In this document: positions 25,101-33,853 of the stretch, piece by piece | Layout: each line of letters begins with the position of its first letter | Numbering within the stretch: the first letter of the stretch is position 1 | Origin: Microbacterium sp. 5K110 | Lineage (GTDB): Bacteria > Actinomycetota > Actinomycetes > Actinomycetales > Microbacteriaceae | DNA: 64,000 nt | NCBI RefSeq assembly: GCF_005774735.1 | Contig: NZ_VBUM01000007.1 | Location: 1 to 64,000, forward strand | Direction of reading: 5' to 3' | The notes under the pieces: generated by a model | What the model saw: only the letters and a program-made list of their open reading frames with translations | Told to the model about the DNA's origin: nothing | Databases searched by the model: none | Position numbers and translations under genes: made by a program

Positions 25101-25476
25101 CGGCGCGGGCGCCGTCGAGTGTCGCGAGGTCGGCGAACACGGACAATCTCCCCGCCGCGTGAAGCGCGGGCAGCACGGGGAGCAACCCTCGAGCCTCGAA
25201 CTCCGACAGTCGGTGCAGCCGCCGATGGATCCGCTCGGCGAGTTCTCCCGCCGCCTTCCGCGTGAATGTGAGCCCGAGGACTTCATCGCGCCGCACGAGC
25301 CCGTTCGCCACGAGCCATACCACGCGCCCGGCCATCGTCTCGGTCTTTCCGCTTCCGGCACCGGCGACCACCAACGCCGGCGAGAGCGGCGCCTCGATGA
25401 CCGCCGTTTGCTCCGCCGTGGGCGGAAACTGGCCGAGGGCGGCCGCGATCGTCGCGGCGGACAGCAACGCCGTCAC
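22189..25476 (-). CDS. adnB: AdnB subunit of the AdnAB helicase-nuclease
   Basis: 1095 residues, close to mycobacterial AdnB. The start is the GTG at 25476, overlapping the adnA stop as GTGA; upstream in-frame codons are rejected. The N-terminal two thirds are a UvrD-like motor: VVAGAGSGKTETMAGRV, LTFTRKAAGELAERI, VVLLDEYQDTSVVQTDLL, TIHGSKGLEWDAVAVV and YVAFTRARDHLVLSG. The C-terminal part is a RecB-type nuclease: LFHAWVEKRSG, VICKLDAVYRRGDRY, EIVDWKTGRPP and QLELYRAAY. With AdnA it should resect double-strand breaks. It converges on the phosphotransferase gene. Confidence 0.88.
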   Translation of the reverse strand: MTALLSAATIAAALGQFPPTAEQTAVIEAPLSPALVVAGAGSGKTETMAGRVVWLVANGLVRRDEVLGLTFTRKAAGELAERIHRRLHRLSEFEARGLLPVLPALHAAGRLSVFADLATLDGARADAERRRVLDDLAHEYGVADDAAGIDDHLLHRPTVSTYNSFADAIVREHGLRIGRDSESAVLSESAAWLLMRRVVFTSDDPRLEERQESPRTLVDAALRIARDGVDNLVDLDRLAAFPDDFARIVERPSTSARVTVYKDVADAASRVSALGLLAALAAAYDREKARLGVMDFADQVAGALRIVQEHAAVVDELRARYRVVLLDEYQDTSVVQTDLLSTLFASTGVMAVGDPHQAIYAWRGASAGNLGGFSAAFAPEGACQTFSLLTSWRNSARVLTAANAVLAPLATRSAVAVEELRSRPGAPEGIVEAFFERDLDAEADRVAAWFAGVRAARAAEGRQTTGAVLFRSKKHMVRFGDALGRRGIPHRILGLGGLLTTPEVVDVVSALRVISDPEAGSALIRLLSGPRWSIGLADLRALAQLARRLATHDVGLHPLAPEVVDRLRSTPGADRASLVDALDFVARQTDGHGWLSDITADGRERLREAGAVFAGLRRNIGAPIPELIRLIETELRLDVELAANESRGPARIASAQLRAFVDEIRGFLAADESGSVTSLLAWLDHAEQADEFAPRTEPPEDDVVQLLTIHGSKGLEWDAVAVVRLVTDELPSLPRDTKGWLGFGILPSEFRGDSAWLPVLGWRGAETQQDLKAAIDAFIDANRARQLDEDRRLAYVAFTRARDHLVLSGSSWSGTKRPRRPSVFLDEATEALGIDLAVDDAGDDPYDGERRLMHWPLDPLGARRTAVGAAVEEVSAARSRPAEQPDADLELLLAERADRLRPTHTPAPTRIPASRFKDFVADYSGAVEGLRRPMPERPYRQTRLGTLFHAWVEKRSGIVGSGTGLDDAGLWEDDDDGASVADAEELRVLREKFERSEWAGLQPIEVETEIDFVTTRLDGRPHVVICKLDAVYRRGDRYEIVDWKTGRPPTTEAERRSRMVQLELYRAAYHVKHGVPFDLIDVTLFYVGDEVILRG

Positions 25477-28400
25477 GACGCGCTCACCGCCGAGACGGTG
25501 TGGATGCGGCACAGTCCGAACGAGAACTCGTCGCGACAGTGCACCTCGTACGGCGCCGCGAACCGGTGCCCGCGCATGACGCCGACCGCGTGCTGGACGC
25601 GACCCACGAACTGCTCGCGCGCCTCGTCGTCGAACGGCGCCTGGCGCGGTTCGGCGTAGTCCTTGGTCGTGGCGGTGGGACGCAGCACGAGGAGTTTCGC
25701 GCCACCGGACGGCATCCCGCTCACGTGCTCGATCGCTCCCGACGAGAAGGCGAGCTGGTAGGCCGCGAGCTGCGGGTTGTCGGCGACCTTCGCGTCGGTC
25801 TGCGGTTCGTTCTTCCCCGTCTTGAGATCGACGATGACGACCTCGCCCGCGGGGGTGATCTCGACCCGGTCGATGTCGCCGCTAAGCACGGCGCCGTGCT
25901 CCCCCGCGTCGTCAACGGGAATCGCGACCTCGAAGTGCCGCTCGGCCCCGACGAGACGCCCGCCGGCGTCGTCGAAGCGTCGCAGATAGGCGGCGAGTCG
26001 TCGCACGAGTTCACGAGCACGGACCCTCTCGGCACGCTCGCGCCAGGCGGCGTCGAAGAGGAGCTCGCCCCAGCGTTCTTCGACCACGGCCCACAGGGCG
26101 TCCTCGGTTCCCGATGCCGCGGTCTCGAGCGCCGCGTGGATGATCGTGCCGATGCCCGCCGTGGTCCCGCTGCGATCTCCGCCGAGGTCGCCGATCACCC
26201 AGTCGAGTTCGCATTGCTCGAGCGCGTGCAGACGCGAGGGCGACACCCGCACGTCTTCGCGGGCGAGGTCGCGCAACGGTGCCGTCGAGGTGGGCGCAGC
26301 CACGCCGTACCACTGCTCGGGGGCGGCTCCCGCGACCGCAGCGGCGGCGAGCAGCGCGAGCTGTCCCGCGGCGTGACGGCGTTCCCGACCGGACGAGCGC
26401 GACGCGGTGAGCGTCCGGCGGTGTCGAGCCACGAGACCCCTCAGCGACAGCGGGTGCTCGGGTACCGACGACGCCGGCTCGGGCGTCGGGAGCATCTCGA
26501 ACAGCACGCTCGGGCCCGTGTCGTCGTCGTCAACGGCGGTGACGATGAGGCTCGAGTGCGCGCGGGAAAGCGCGCGCACGAACAGTCGGAGCTCGTCGTG
26601 CATGGCCGACCGACGACGATCGAGCATGCCCGCCGGGGGAAGGTCGGGGAACTGCACGGCATCGGCGAGGCGCCACGTCTCGAGGAGCCCTCCGCGCAAC
26701 CGCGTGTTGGGCCACACTCCCTCTTGCACCCCGGCGACGACGACGGTGTCGAAGGCCGTGCCGGCCGCCGCAGCCGGGGTCAGCACACGGACAGCGTCGA
26801 TGACGGCCGGCTGCTCGATCCGGTCTTCGGCGACATCGCTGTCGATCACCGACCGGAGGAACACCGCCGCCTCTCCGTCGGGCTCGCGCTCGGTGAAGCG
26901 TTTGGCGGCCTGGAACAGCGCCACGATGGCGTCCAGGTCGCGATCGGCCTGTTCGGCGAGAGCGCCGTGTCCACGCGCGGCCTCGCGCCACTGCCGCGAA
27001 AGACCGCTGCGTTCCCACGCGGTCCACAGCAGCTCGTGCGGGGTCGCCCGCGCATCGGCCTGCGCCCGCAGGGCCGCGAGGGTCTCGCCGAGCCGCGTCG
27101 CGCGACGCGCTTCGCGCGTGTCGATCGTGGCGAACTCGAGGGGGTGACGCAGACCCGAGGCCAACAGCTCGGCGGCGGACCGGGTGCCCCCCGCGGCGAG
27201 CTCCTCTTGGCGCAGCGCCGCGCGCAACCGTCGCAGCTCGATCGGATCGAGACCGCCATACGTTCCCAGGAGCGCATCGACGACGGCCTCGGGCGCCCAG
27301 GCGGCGGGATCGCGCATGCCGAGTTCGACCAGGGCGACGAGGTCGCGCACGGTGCGCTGCACCCCGAGAGCGAGGCCCGGACCGCTCGCGCGCGCCGGGA
27401 CTTCGCGAGCGGCGAGTTCGGCCTCCAACGACGCGACCTGTCGCGAATCGTGCGCGATCACCGCGCACGACCCCCACGGGATGCCGTCGAGGACGTGGCG
27501 CTCCCGCAGCAGACGGGCGATGGCGTCCGCCTCTTCGGCCGGAGAGCGGAGGAGGAACGTGCGCACCGACCCCTCGGCCGCCGCGCCCGCCGGCGGACGG
27601 CGATGAGCCACGACACCGGCGGCCCCGATCCGCGCGGCGACACTGCGCACGAGATCGATCTGCTCGGCCGTCCCGCGGTGCGGCTCGCCCAGCGCCGCCA
27701 GCGTGCCGAGCTCGGCCGCGAGCCGCGCGAAGTTCTCGGGGGTCGCCCCGCGGAACGCGCCCGATCCGACGTCGGGGTCGCCGAACGCGACCACTCCCAT
27801 GCCGAGATCCCGGCACGCGCGCAACAGATCGATGCCGCCGGACGTGAGCTCTTGCGCGTCGTCGACGAGGATGCAGCGCACCGGGGCGAAGCGTCCGAGC
27901 AGGGCGCGATCCGCGGCGGCCTCGTGCAGGACGGCGACGGCCTCGCGGGCGAGGTCGGCGGCGTCCCGGTGGGTGCCGCGCATCTCGGCGCGGACGGCAC
28001 GGTATTCGGCGGCGAACGAACCGAGGGCGGCCCACACCGGGACGTCGTTCTGGCGCGCGAGATCGGCGAGGTCGTCGGGCGCGATCGCGAGATCGGTGCA
28101 CTCGGCGAGGAAGGCGCGCAGGTCGCCGCGGAACCCCCGTGTCGCGCGAATGGACGGGCCGAGCCACTCCGGCCACCGCGACCGTCCCTCGGCCTCGTCG
28201 ATCGCGTCGCCCTCGAGGAGCTCGCGGATGATCTGGTCTTCGTCGCCACCGGTGAGCAGTTGCGGGGGCTCGGCGCCGCGGCGCACCTCGGCTCCGCGAA
28301 CGATCTGGAAGGCGAAGGATGCCACCGAGCGCGCGAGGGCACCCGAGGTCGCACGGCCGACGGCCAGGGCGAGCGGGTCGCGCAGGGCGGTTGCCGCCGG

Positions 28401-28685
28401 ACGCGTGGGCGTCAGCACGAGGACGTGATCGGGGTCGACGCCCGCGGCGACGAGGGCCCGGACGCGGGCGAGCAGGGTCGAGGTCTTGCCCGACCCGGGA
28501 GCCCCGACCACCGCGCCGCTGGCCGACGGCGCCCAGTCGACGACCACACGCTGCTCGGCATCCAACTCGTCGGTGCCGAGGGCGCGCACGGCACCCGCCG
28601 GGACGACGCCCGCGGCGTCGTCGACGGCCGCGACGGGTGCGCCCGCCCCCTCGCGGGAGAGGGTCGCGGCATCCGGCTTCTGCAT
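25473..28685 (-). CDS. adnA: AdnA subunit of the AdnAB helicase-nuclease
   Basis: 1070 residues from the ATG at 28685, which lies 7 nt after TAGCGT and has no Shine-Dalgarno sequence. Motor motifs are GAPGSGKTSTLLARV (Walker A), LVLTPTRPAATALR and CILVDDAQELTSGG (Walker B, DDAQE). The C-terminal nuclease domain carries IIHAALETAASG, LSGDIDRVEITPAGEVVIVD followed by LKTGK, and QLAAYQLAF. Three Cys (EQCELD, VHCRDE and GLCRIH) frame that domain; a metal or Fe-S role is only a guess. The long motor-side insert is poorly conserved, as expected for AdnA. It is divergent from DUF3107 and coupled to adnB. Confidence 0.88.
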   Translation of the reverse strand: MQKPDAATLSREGAGAPVAAVDDAAGVVPAGAVRALGTDELDAEQRVVVDWAPSASGAVVGAPGSGKTSTLLARVRALVAAGVDPDHVLVLTPTRPAATALRDPLALAVGRATSGALARSVASFAFQIVRGAEVRRGAEPPQLLTGGDEDQIIRELLEGDAIDEAEGRSRWPEWLGPSIRATRGFRGDLRAFLAECTDLAIAPDDLADLARQNDVPVWAALGSFAAEYRAVRAEMRGTHRDAADLAREAVAVLHEAAADRALLGRFAPVRCILVDDAQELTSGGIDLLRACRDLGMGVVAFGDPDVGSGAFRGATPENFARLAAELGTLAALGEPHRGTAEQIDLVRSVAARIGAAGVVAHRRPPAGAAAEGSVRTFLLRSPAEEADAIARLLRERHVLDGIPWGSCAVIAHDSRQVASLEAELAAREVPARASGPGLALGVQRTVRDLVALVELGMRDPAAWAPEAVVDALLGTYGGLDPIELRRLRAALRQEELAAGGTRSAAELLASGLRHPLEFATIDTREARRATRLGETLAALRAQADARATPHELLWTAWERSGLSRQWREAARGHGALAEQADRDLDAIVALFQAAKRFTEREPDGEAAVFLRSVIDSDVAEDRIEQPAVIDAVRVLTPAAAAGTAFDTVVVAGVQEGVWPNTRLRGGLLETWRLADAVQFPDLPPAGMLDRRRSAMHDELRLFVRALSRAHSSLIVTAVDDDDTGPSVLFEMLPTPEPASSVPEHPLSLRGLVARHRRTLTASRSSGRERRHAAGQLALLAAAAVAGAAPEQWYGVAAPTSTAPLRDLAREDVRVSPSRLHALEQCELDWVIGDLGGDRSGTTAGIGTIIHAALETAASGTEDALWAVVEERWGELLFDAAWRERAERVRARELVRRLAAYLRRFDDAGGRLVGAERHFEVAIPVDDAGEHGAVLSGDIDRVEITPAGEVVIVDLKTGKNEPQTDAKVADNPQLAAYQLAFSSGAIEHVSGMPSGGAKLLVLRPTATTKDYAEPRQAPFDDEAREQFVGRVQHAVGVMRGHRFAAPYEVHCRDEFSFGLCRIHTVSAVSAS

Positions 28686-28845
28686 GTCGTCCACGCTAGC
28701 CGCGGCCTCCGACACGCGCCGGACGACCCGCGCCGTTCGCCGTCCGCGAAGCCGCTCCCCGCACGCGGCTCCGACTGTCCGCGCTGTCGTAGAGTCGGAG
28801 CATCGCGCCGGGACGATCGAGAGCCCCGGGCGGAAAGGACGCAAC

Positions 28846-29070
28846 GTGGAGATCCGCATCGGCATCACCAACACCGGCCGCGAGCTGAACTTCGAGACCA
28901 GCGAGGGCTCGGACGCGGTGAAGGCGTCGATCGCCGCGGCCTTCGACCAGGCCGCGAGCCACGTGTCGTTCGTCGACGTGAAGGGCAACTCCTACATCGT
29001 CCCCACCGCGAACATCGCGTTCATCGAGCTGGGCACCGAAGAGGCCCGCCGAGTCGGCTTCGTCGCCTGA
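28846..29070 (+). CDS. DUF3107 small conserved protein
   Basis: 74 residues from a GTG with AAAGGA 7 nt upstream. The sequence (VEIRIGITNTGRELNFETSE, then a helix KASIAAAFDQ and VDVKGNSYIVPTANIAFIEL) matches the actinobacterial DUF3107 family, whose mycobacterial member is known as TB9.4. Function unknown, cytosolic. Divergent from adnA and followed 10 bp later by a small membrane protein gene. Confidence 0.88.
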   Translation: MEIRIGITNTGRELNFETSEGSDAVKASIAAAFDQAASHVSFVDVKGNSYIVPTANIAFIELGTEEARRVGFVA

Positions 29071-29080
29071 GGCCACGGCC

Positions 29081-29368
29081 GTGCAGATCCTGCTCGGGCT
29101 GATCATCGGCGCGGTGGTCGGCCTCGCCGTCCACTTCGCCCTCCCGCACCGCGACCTGCGCGGCACGGCCCTGGCGCCGTTCGTCGGCGCGGCGGCCGCG
29201 GGCGTCTCGTGGACGGTGCTCACCTGGGCGGGCGTGGGCGCGGACTCCTTCGTTCCGTGGCTGGTCGCGGTCATCGCGCCAACGGTCACGACCTTCGCGC
29301 TCGTGCCTCTTCTCACGCGCGCCCGACTGCACAGCGACGCGACCGAACGCGCGCGACACGGCATCTGA
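29081..29368 (+). CDS. small membrane protein of unknown function
   Basis: 95 residues from a GTG 10 bp after DUF3107. It has three hydrophobic segments: ILLGLIIGAVVGLAVHFAL, LAPFVGAAAAGVSWTVLTWA and PWLVAVIAPTVTTFALVPLL, followed by a short basic tail. No family motif is recognised. It is probably transcribed with DUF3107, and it faces the convergent ferritin-like gene. Confidence 0.7.
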   Translation: MQILLGLIIGAVVGLAVHFALPHRDLRGTALAPFVGAAAAGVSWTVLTWAGVGADSFVPWLVAVIAPTVTTFALVPLLTRARLHSDATERARHGI

Positions 29369-29421
29369 ACGAGGGCGAACCCCGCATCGGTGGCGCCGCG
29401 CACGCACGGCGATCGGTGGGA

Positions 29422-30135
29422 TCAGGCCGCGAGCCCCATGGCATCCATGCGACGGGCGTGAGCCCCCATGAGCTCGGTGAACACCGGCTCGACCGTGGCC
29501 TCTTCGGTGCGGTCCAGGCGCGGGTGGGCGAGCGCGGCGCGGGCGACGAGCAGGGTGTCCCCCACCAGACGGCGACCCCAGAGGGCGAGCAGCCACCGCC
29601 ACTCCTCGTCGCTCGAGATCGCGGCACCCAGGATCTCGACGATGGCCTGTCGGTCATCGTCGGCCTGCAGGATGCGGGCCACGCGCCGACCCGTGTCGCC
29701 GTAGCTCGACGACAGCGCGAGGTAGAAGTCGTCCAGCATCCCGGCCGTGATGTGCACCGAGAGCATGGTCTCTTGCGGGCGCACGCCGTGCGTGTTGCGC
29801 CGGAACGCGTCGAGGGACTCGCGGAAGGGCAGCATGAGCTGCGTCGGATCCGTTCCCCGCTCGCGGATCAGGGCGACGATCTCCTGGTGCTTGATGAGCG
29901 CGGCTCCGGCGGCGCGCGAGAGCGATTCCTTCTCTGCGAGCTCGGGCGTGGATGCGATGAGTTCGCTCAGCGTCTCGAAGAACCCCAGCTGCAGGTAGGC
30001 CGCCTGACCGAGGAAGGTCTCGATGTCGGGCGCGAGTTCGGCGAAGTCGACGCGCATGGCGTCGCCGAGGTCGCCACGGGAGCGCAATTGCAGCGTGCGA
30101 CCGACCGGTCGACGACGACGGAACCACTCGAACAC
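29422..30135 (-). CDS. ferritin-like fold protein
   Basis: 237 residues, all-helical, without signal or membrane segments. Long helices carry spaced Glu/His (LAPDIETFLGQAAYLQLGFF, AALIKHQEIVALIRERG, SVHITAGMLDDFYLAL, SSDEEWRWLLALWGRRLVGD), the appearance of the actinobacterial ferritin-like or MiaE-like family that accompanies the RhlE-type helicase gene in mycobacteria. A di-iron role is possible, but the ExxH pairs are not canonical here. The GTG start is 7 nt after TAGGCT (probable leaderless mRNA). Divergent from the DEAD-box helicase gene. Confidence 0.75.
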   Translation of the reverse strand: MFEWFRRRRPVGRTLQLRSRGDLGDAMRVDFAELAPDIETFLGQAAYLQLGFFETLSELIASTPELAEKESLSRAAGAALIKHQEIVALIRERGTDPTQLMLPFRESLDAFRRNTHGVRPQETMLSVHITAGMLDDFYLALSSSYGDTGRRVARILQADDDRQAIVEILGAAISSDEEWRWLLALWGRRLVGDTLLVARAALAHPRLDRTEEATVEPVFTELMGAHARRMDAMGLAA

Positions 30136-30285
30136 GCTCTACAGCCTAGGCGTCGGACCCTCGAAACACCCGCCGGGTAGAGTGGACTCGCCCCGGCGAT
30201 GGATCGGGGCCCCGCGCCTGTGGACGAGTGGAGGGCGTGGATCCGACTCCCCAGGCGGTCTCTCACCGCCGGAACAGGCACGCTC

Positions 30286-31752
30286 ATGACGACTTTCGCC
30301 GAGCTCGGCGTCGACCAGGACATCGTCGACGCCCTGGCATCCAAGGGCATCGTGGATGCCTTCCCGATCCAGGAACAGACCATCCCCCTCGGCCTTCCGG
30401 GCCAGGACATCATCGGCCAGGCCAAGACCGGAACCGGAAAGACCTTCGGCTTCGGCATCCCGGTCGTCCAGCGCCTCGGCCTGAACCCCGAGCCCGGAGT
30501 GAAGGCGCTCATCGTCGTGCCCACGCGCGAGCTCGCCGTCCAGGTCTACGAGGACATGGACATGCTGACCCAGAACCGCGCGACCAGCGTCGTGGCGATC
30601 TACGGCGGCAAGGCCTACGAGGGTCAGATCGATCAGCTCAAGGCCGGCGCGCAGATCGTCGTGGGAACGCCCGGACGCCTCATCGACCTCAGCAACCAGC
30701 GTCTGCTCGACCTGTCGGGCGCCGTCGAGGTCGTCCTCGACGAGGCCGACAAGATGCTCGACCTCGGCTTCCTCGCCGACATCGAGAAGATCTTCCAGAA
30801 GGTCCCCGCCGTCCGCCACACGCAGCTGTTCTCGGCGACCATGCCGGGACCCATCGTGGCCCTCGCTCGCCGGTTCATGTCGAACCCGATCCACATGCGG
30901 GCGAACGACCCCGACGAGGGTCTGACGCAGGCCAACATCAAGCACCTCGTGTACCGCGCGCACTCGCTCGACAAGGACGAAGTCATCGCTCGCATCCTGC
31001 AGGCCGAGGGCCGCGGCAAGAGCGTCATCTTCACGCGCACCAAGCGTGCCGCCCAGAAGCTCGTCGACGAGCTGGGCGACCGCGGCTTCAACGCCGCCGC
31101 GGTGCACGGCGACATGAGCCAGGAGGCGCGCGAGCGCTCGATGGCCGCGTTCAAGGCGGGCAAGCGCGACGTGCTCATCGCGACCGACGTCGCCGCCCGC
31201 GGTATCGACGTCAATGATGTCACGCACGTCATCAACCACACGATCCCCGACGACGAGAAGACCTACCTGCACCGCGCGGGCCGAACGGGTCGCGCGGGCA
31301 AGACCGGCATCGCGGTGACGTTCGTCGACTGGGACGACCTGCACAAGTGGGCGCTCATCAACCGGGCACTCGAGTTCGGTCAGCCCGAGCCGATCGAGAC
31401 CTACTCGTCGAGCCCGCACCTCTACACCGATCTCGACATCCCCGAAGGCACGAAGGGGCGTCTGGTCACGGCTCCCAAGGCCGCCGCGGCTCCGAAGGTC
31501 GAGAAGGCCGAGAAGACCGGAACCGCGGATGCCGCGGGCGAAGACGGCCCGCGCCGTCGCCGTCGCCGCCGTGGGGGGTCGTCCGACTCCCCCGCCGCGA
31601 GCGAGGGCGCCGCGCCCTCTACGCCGCGCGCCGAGGGCGCCGGCACGCACGACGGTGGAGGCAGCGAGCACCACGACGGCAACTCCGCTCCGCGTCGCCG
31701 TCGCCGCCGCCGCAGCGGCGGGTCGGGCGCGAACGCCGCTCCCGTGGCCTGA
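30286..31752 (+). CDS. rhlE: DEAD-box RNA helicase (RhlE type)
   Basis: 488 residues from the ATG at 30286. Motifs: Q-motif (PIQEQTIPLGL), AKTGTGKT (46-53), PTRELA, TPGRLI, LDEADKM with DEAD at 152-155, SAT (183-185), ARGIDV and HRAGRTGR. The core ends near residue 400; then a Lys/Ala/Pro linker and two Arg-rich blocks, each with seven consecutive Arg followed by Gly/Ser, make a basic RNA-binding tail. It acts in RNA remodelling or ribosome assembly. A 150-bp leader separates it from the divergent ferritin-like gene, and a hairpin terminator follows. Confidence 0.92.
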   Translation: MTTFAELGVDQDIVDALASKGIVDAFPIQEQTIPLGLPGQDIIGQAKTGTGKTFGFGIPVVQRLGLNPEPGVKALIVVPTRELAVQVYEDMDMLTQNRATSVVAIYGGKAYEGQIDQLKAGAQIVVGTPGRLIDLSNQRLLDLSGAVEVVLDEADKMLDLGFLADIEKIFQKVPAVRHTQLFSATMPGPIVALARRFMSNPIHMRANDPDEGLTQANIKHLVYRAHSLDKDEVIARILQAEGRGKSVIFTRTKRAAQKLVDELGDRGFNAAAVHGDMSQEARERSMAAFKAGKRDVLIATDVAARGIDVNDVTHVINHTIPDDEKTYLHRAGRTGRAGKTGIAVTFVDWDDLHKWALINRALEFGQPEPIETYSSSPHLYTDLDIPEGTKGRLVTAPKAAAAPKVEKAEKTGTADAAGEDGPRRRRRRRGGSSDSPAASEGAAPSTPRAEGAGTHDGGGSEHHDGNSAPRRRRRRRSGGSGANAAPVA

Positions 31753-31767
31753 GCCCAGAGAATCGTC

Positions 31768-31797
31768 CGGCGCCGACCCCTTCGAGGGGCGGCGCCG
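31768..31797. terminator. bidirectional hairpin after rhlE
   Basis: CGGCGCCG and CCCC pair with GGGG and CGGCGCCG across a TTCGA loop, with one bulged base. It lies 15 bp after the rhlE stop and 25 bp past the stop of the convergent PHP gene. Confidence 0.75.
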
Positions 31798-31822
31798 TTC
31801 TCGTTCCTCGTGCGGACGTCCG

Positions 31823-32683
31823 TCAGGGGAAGACGGGCGACGCCCCGCTGCCGGCCGCGATCAGACGCGCGACCATCTCGTCGTCGGTGGTGTTCTCGCC
31901 CGGCACGTTGGGCTTGCCGAGGCCGTGGTAGTCGCTGGACCCGGTGACCAGGAGGTCGCGCTCGGTGGCGAGCCGCGCCAGGGTGGCCGTGGCATCCGGG
32001 AGGTTCTCTCGGTGCCGGAGCTCGAAGCCGGCGAGGCCCGCCGCGAGCATGGCCTCCAGCACCGGGTGCGGCAGGAGCGCGCGCCCGGCCGGATGGGCCA
32101 CGATCGGCACTCCCCCCGCGTCGACGACCAGCTCGACCGCCGTCACGGGGTCGGGGGCGTACAGCGCGACGTAGTACTCGTTCGCGGGGTGCAGGATGCC
32201 GGCGAAGGCCTCGGTGCGGTCGGCGACGATGCCGCGGGCCACGAGCGCGTCCGCGATGTGCGGGCGGCCGACGGTAGCGCCGTCGGTCGTCTGGGCGACG
32301 ATGTCGCTCCACGCGATGTCGAAGTCGCGCGAGATCCTCTCGGCCATGATCTGTGCGCGGTCCAGCCGCGAAGAACGGATGCGATCGGTCATGGCCCGCA
32401 GCGCCCCGTCGTCGGGGTCGACGAGGTAAGCGAGCAGATGGACGCTGCGCCACTCGTGCCGCGCCGAGAGCTCCATGCCGGGGAGGAACGTCATCCCGAG
32501 CGACGACGCGGCCTCGGCGGCTTCGGCCCAGCCCGACGTGGTGTCGTGGTCGGTCAGGGCGACGGTGCGCAGCCCGTGGCGGTGGGCGGCCGCCATGACG
32601 AGGGCGGGTGACTCGGTGCCGTCGGAGTGGGTCGAGTGGAGATGAAGGTCACTGGGTCCTTCGAATCGACGATCGCGCGGCAC
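31823..32683 (-). CDS. PHP-domain metal-dependent phosphoesterase
   Basis: 286 residues from the GTG at 32683, 6 nt after TACGCT; longer upstream extensions are low-complexity shadows. Metal-binding motifs of the PHP family are all present: SDLHLHSTHSDGTESP (HxH), ALTDHDTTSGW, FLPGMELSA, PIVAHPAG and GSSDYHG near the C-terminus. Relatives (TrpH/RNase AM type) hydrolyse 3',5'-bisphosphates or RNA 5' ends; this one could do the same in the cytosol. It is divergent from the EEP-family gene. Confidence 0.88.
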   Translation of the reverse strand: MPRDRRFEGPSDLHLHSTHSDGTESPALVMAAAHRHGLRTVALTDHDTTSGWAEAAEAASSLGMTFLPGMELSARHEWRSVHLLAYLVDPDDGALRAMTDRIRSSRLDRAQIMAERISRDFDIAWSDIVAQTTDGATVGRPHIADALVARGIVADRTEAFAGILHPANEYYVALYAPDPVTAVELVVDAGGVPIVAHPAGRALLPHPVLEAMLAAGLAGFELRHRENLPDATATLARLATERDLLVTGSSDYHGLGKPNVPGENTTDDEMVARLIAAGSGASPVFP

Positions 32684-32783
32684 CCGTCGAGCGTACCGCC
32701 CGCCTGCGTGGCGCCGCGGTCGTGGAGCCGTCGGCCAGGCGGCATCCGTGGATCTCCCAGGCGCCTCGCCTAGGGTCGGATCC

Positions 32784-33815
32784 GTGCGTCGGCTGTTCGG
32801 GATCGTGTTCGCGCTCGCGTGCGCTGCGGCGGCCGTGGCGCTCACCTGGCCGAGCGCGTTCAGCATCGAGCGGACCTTCCCGCTCGCTCAGGTCATCTCG
32901 TTCCGTCTCCCTCTCGCGGCCGGCTTCGCTGCCGCCGCGCTGGTGGCGCTCCTGTTCGCCCTGATCCGTCCGGTACGCGCGCTCGCCCTGACGTGCGCAG
33001 TGATCCTCGTCGCCGCCGCGGGCGTGAACGGGGCCCTCGTCTTCCAGCGCGGCTCGGGGACCGACGCGCTCCCCGAGAAGACCGACACGAGCCTGCGGGT
33101 CATGACGTGGAACACCGCGGGCGAGGCGACGTCGGCCGAGTCCATCGCGCAGTTCGCCGTGGGCATGAAGGCCGACGTGGTGACGCTCCCCGAGACGACG
33201 ATCGACACCGGCGCCCGCGTCGCCGAGATCATGCGCGATCTGGGCCAGCCGATGTGGGCGCACCACGCCGAGTACGGCGAGTACGGCATCACGGGCTGGG
33301 ATGCCACGTCGACCACCGTCCTGATCCGACCCGAGCTGGGCGACTACAGCGTCATCCAGTCCTCGCTCGACGGTTCGAGCAACACCTCCACCGTGCCGAG
33401 CGCCGTGGCGATGCCCGTCTCCGGGAACGGCCCCATCATCGTCGCCGCCCATGCCGTCGCCCCGCGGCAGGAGTACATGGCGGAGTGGAAGTCGGACCTG
33501 CAGTGGCTCGCCGACCAGTGCGCGACCGACAACGTCATCCTCGCCGGCGACTTCAACGCGACCCTCGACCACATGACCGGTCTCGGCGTCGACGGCGGCA
33601 CACTGGGGCGCTGTCACGACGCCGCGTCCGAGAGCGGCAACGGCGGCGTCGGGACATGGCCGACCGACGTGCCGGCGCTCCTCGGCGCACCGATCGACCA
33701 CGTCATGGCCACGCCCGACTGGACCGTCACCGGATCGGTCGTCATGCGCTCGCTCGACGGGTCGGGCACCGACCACCGCCCCATCGTGGTGCAACTGGAG
33801 CGCACCGCCGGCTGA
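32784..33815 (+). CDS. membrane-anchored endonuclease/exonuclease/phosphatase-family protein
   Basis: 343 residues from the GTG at 32784, 7 nt after TAGGGT. Three hydrophobic helices occupy residues 1-90, so the catalytic domain (about 100-343) should face outside. EEP motifs: RVMTWNTAGEA, VVTLPETT, IIVAAHAVAP, ILAGDFNATLDH, DHVMATPDW and GTDHRPIVV. It could be an extracellular nuclease or phosphodiesterase; the substrate is not readable. The next gene starts 38 bp later on the same strand. Confidence 0.86.
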   Translation: MRRLFGIVFALACAAAAVALTWPSAFSIERTFPLAQVISFRLPLAAGFAAAALVALLFALIRPVRALALTCAVILVAAAGVNGALVFQRGSGTDALPEKTDTSLRVMTWNTAGEATSAESIAQFAVGMKADVVTLPETTIDTGARVAEIMRDLGQPMWAHHAEYGEYGITGWDATSTTVLIRPELGDYSVIQSSLDGSSNTSTVPSAVAMPVSGNGPIIVAAHAVAPRQEYMAEWKSDLQWLADQCATDNVILAGDFNATLDHMTGLGVDGGTLGRCHDAASESGNGGVGTWPTDVPALLGAPIDHVMATPDWTVTGSVVMRSLDGSGTDHRPIVVQLERTAG

Positions 33816-33853
33816 GCTGTGCGCCCGGCGGCCGGTGGTGGGACACTGGAGAG

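Noticed and set aside
25473-28988. AdnA extended to an upstream start at 28988
   Set aside because: The extra 101 codons run antisense through the DUF3107 gene; the ATG at 28685 has a TAGCGT box 7 nt before it.
25500-29102. 1200-residue plus-strand open frame opposite adnA
   Set aside because: It is an antisense shadow in high-GC DNA; the translation is Arg/Gly/His-rich without motifs, while the minus strand encodes a clear AdnA. Only the small DUF3107 gene near its end is real, in another frame.
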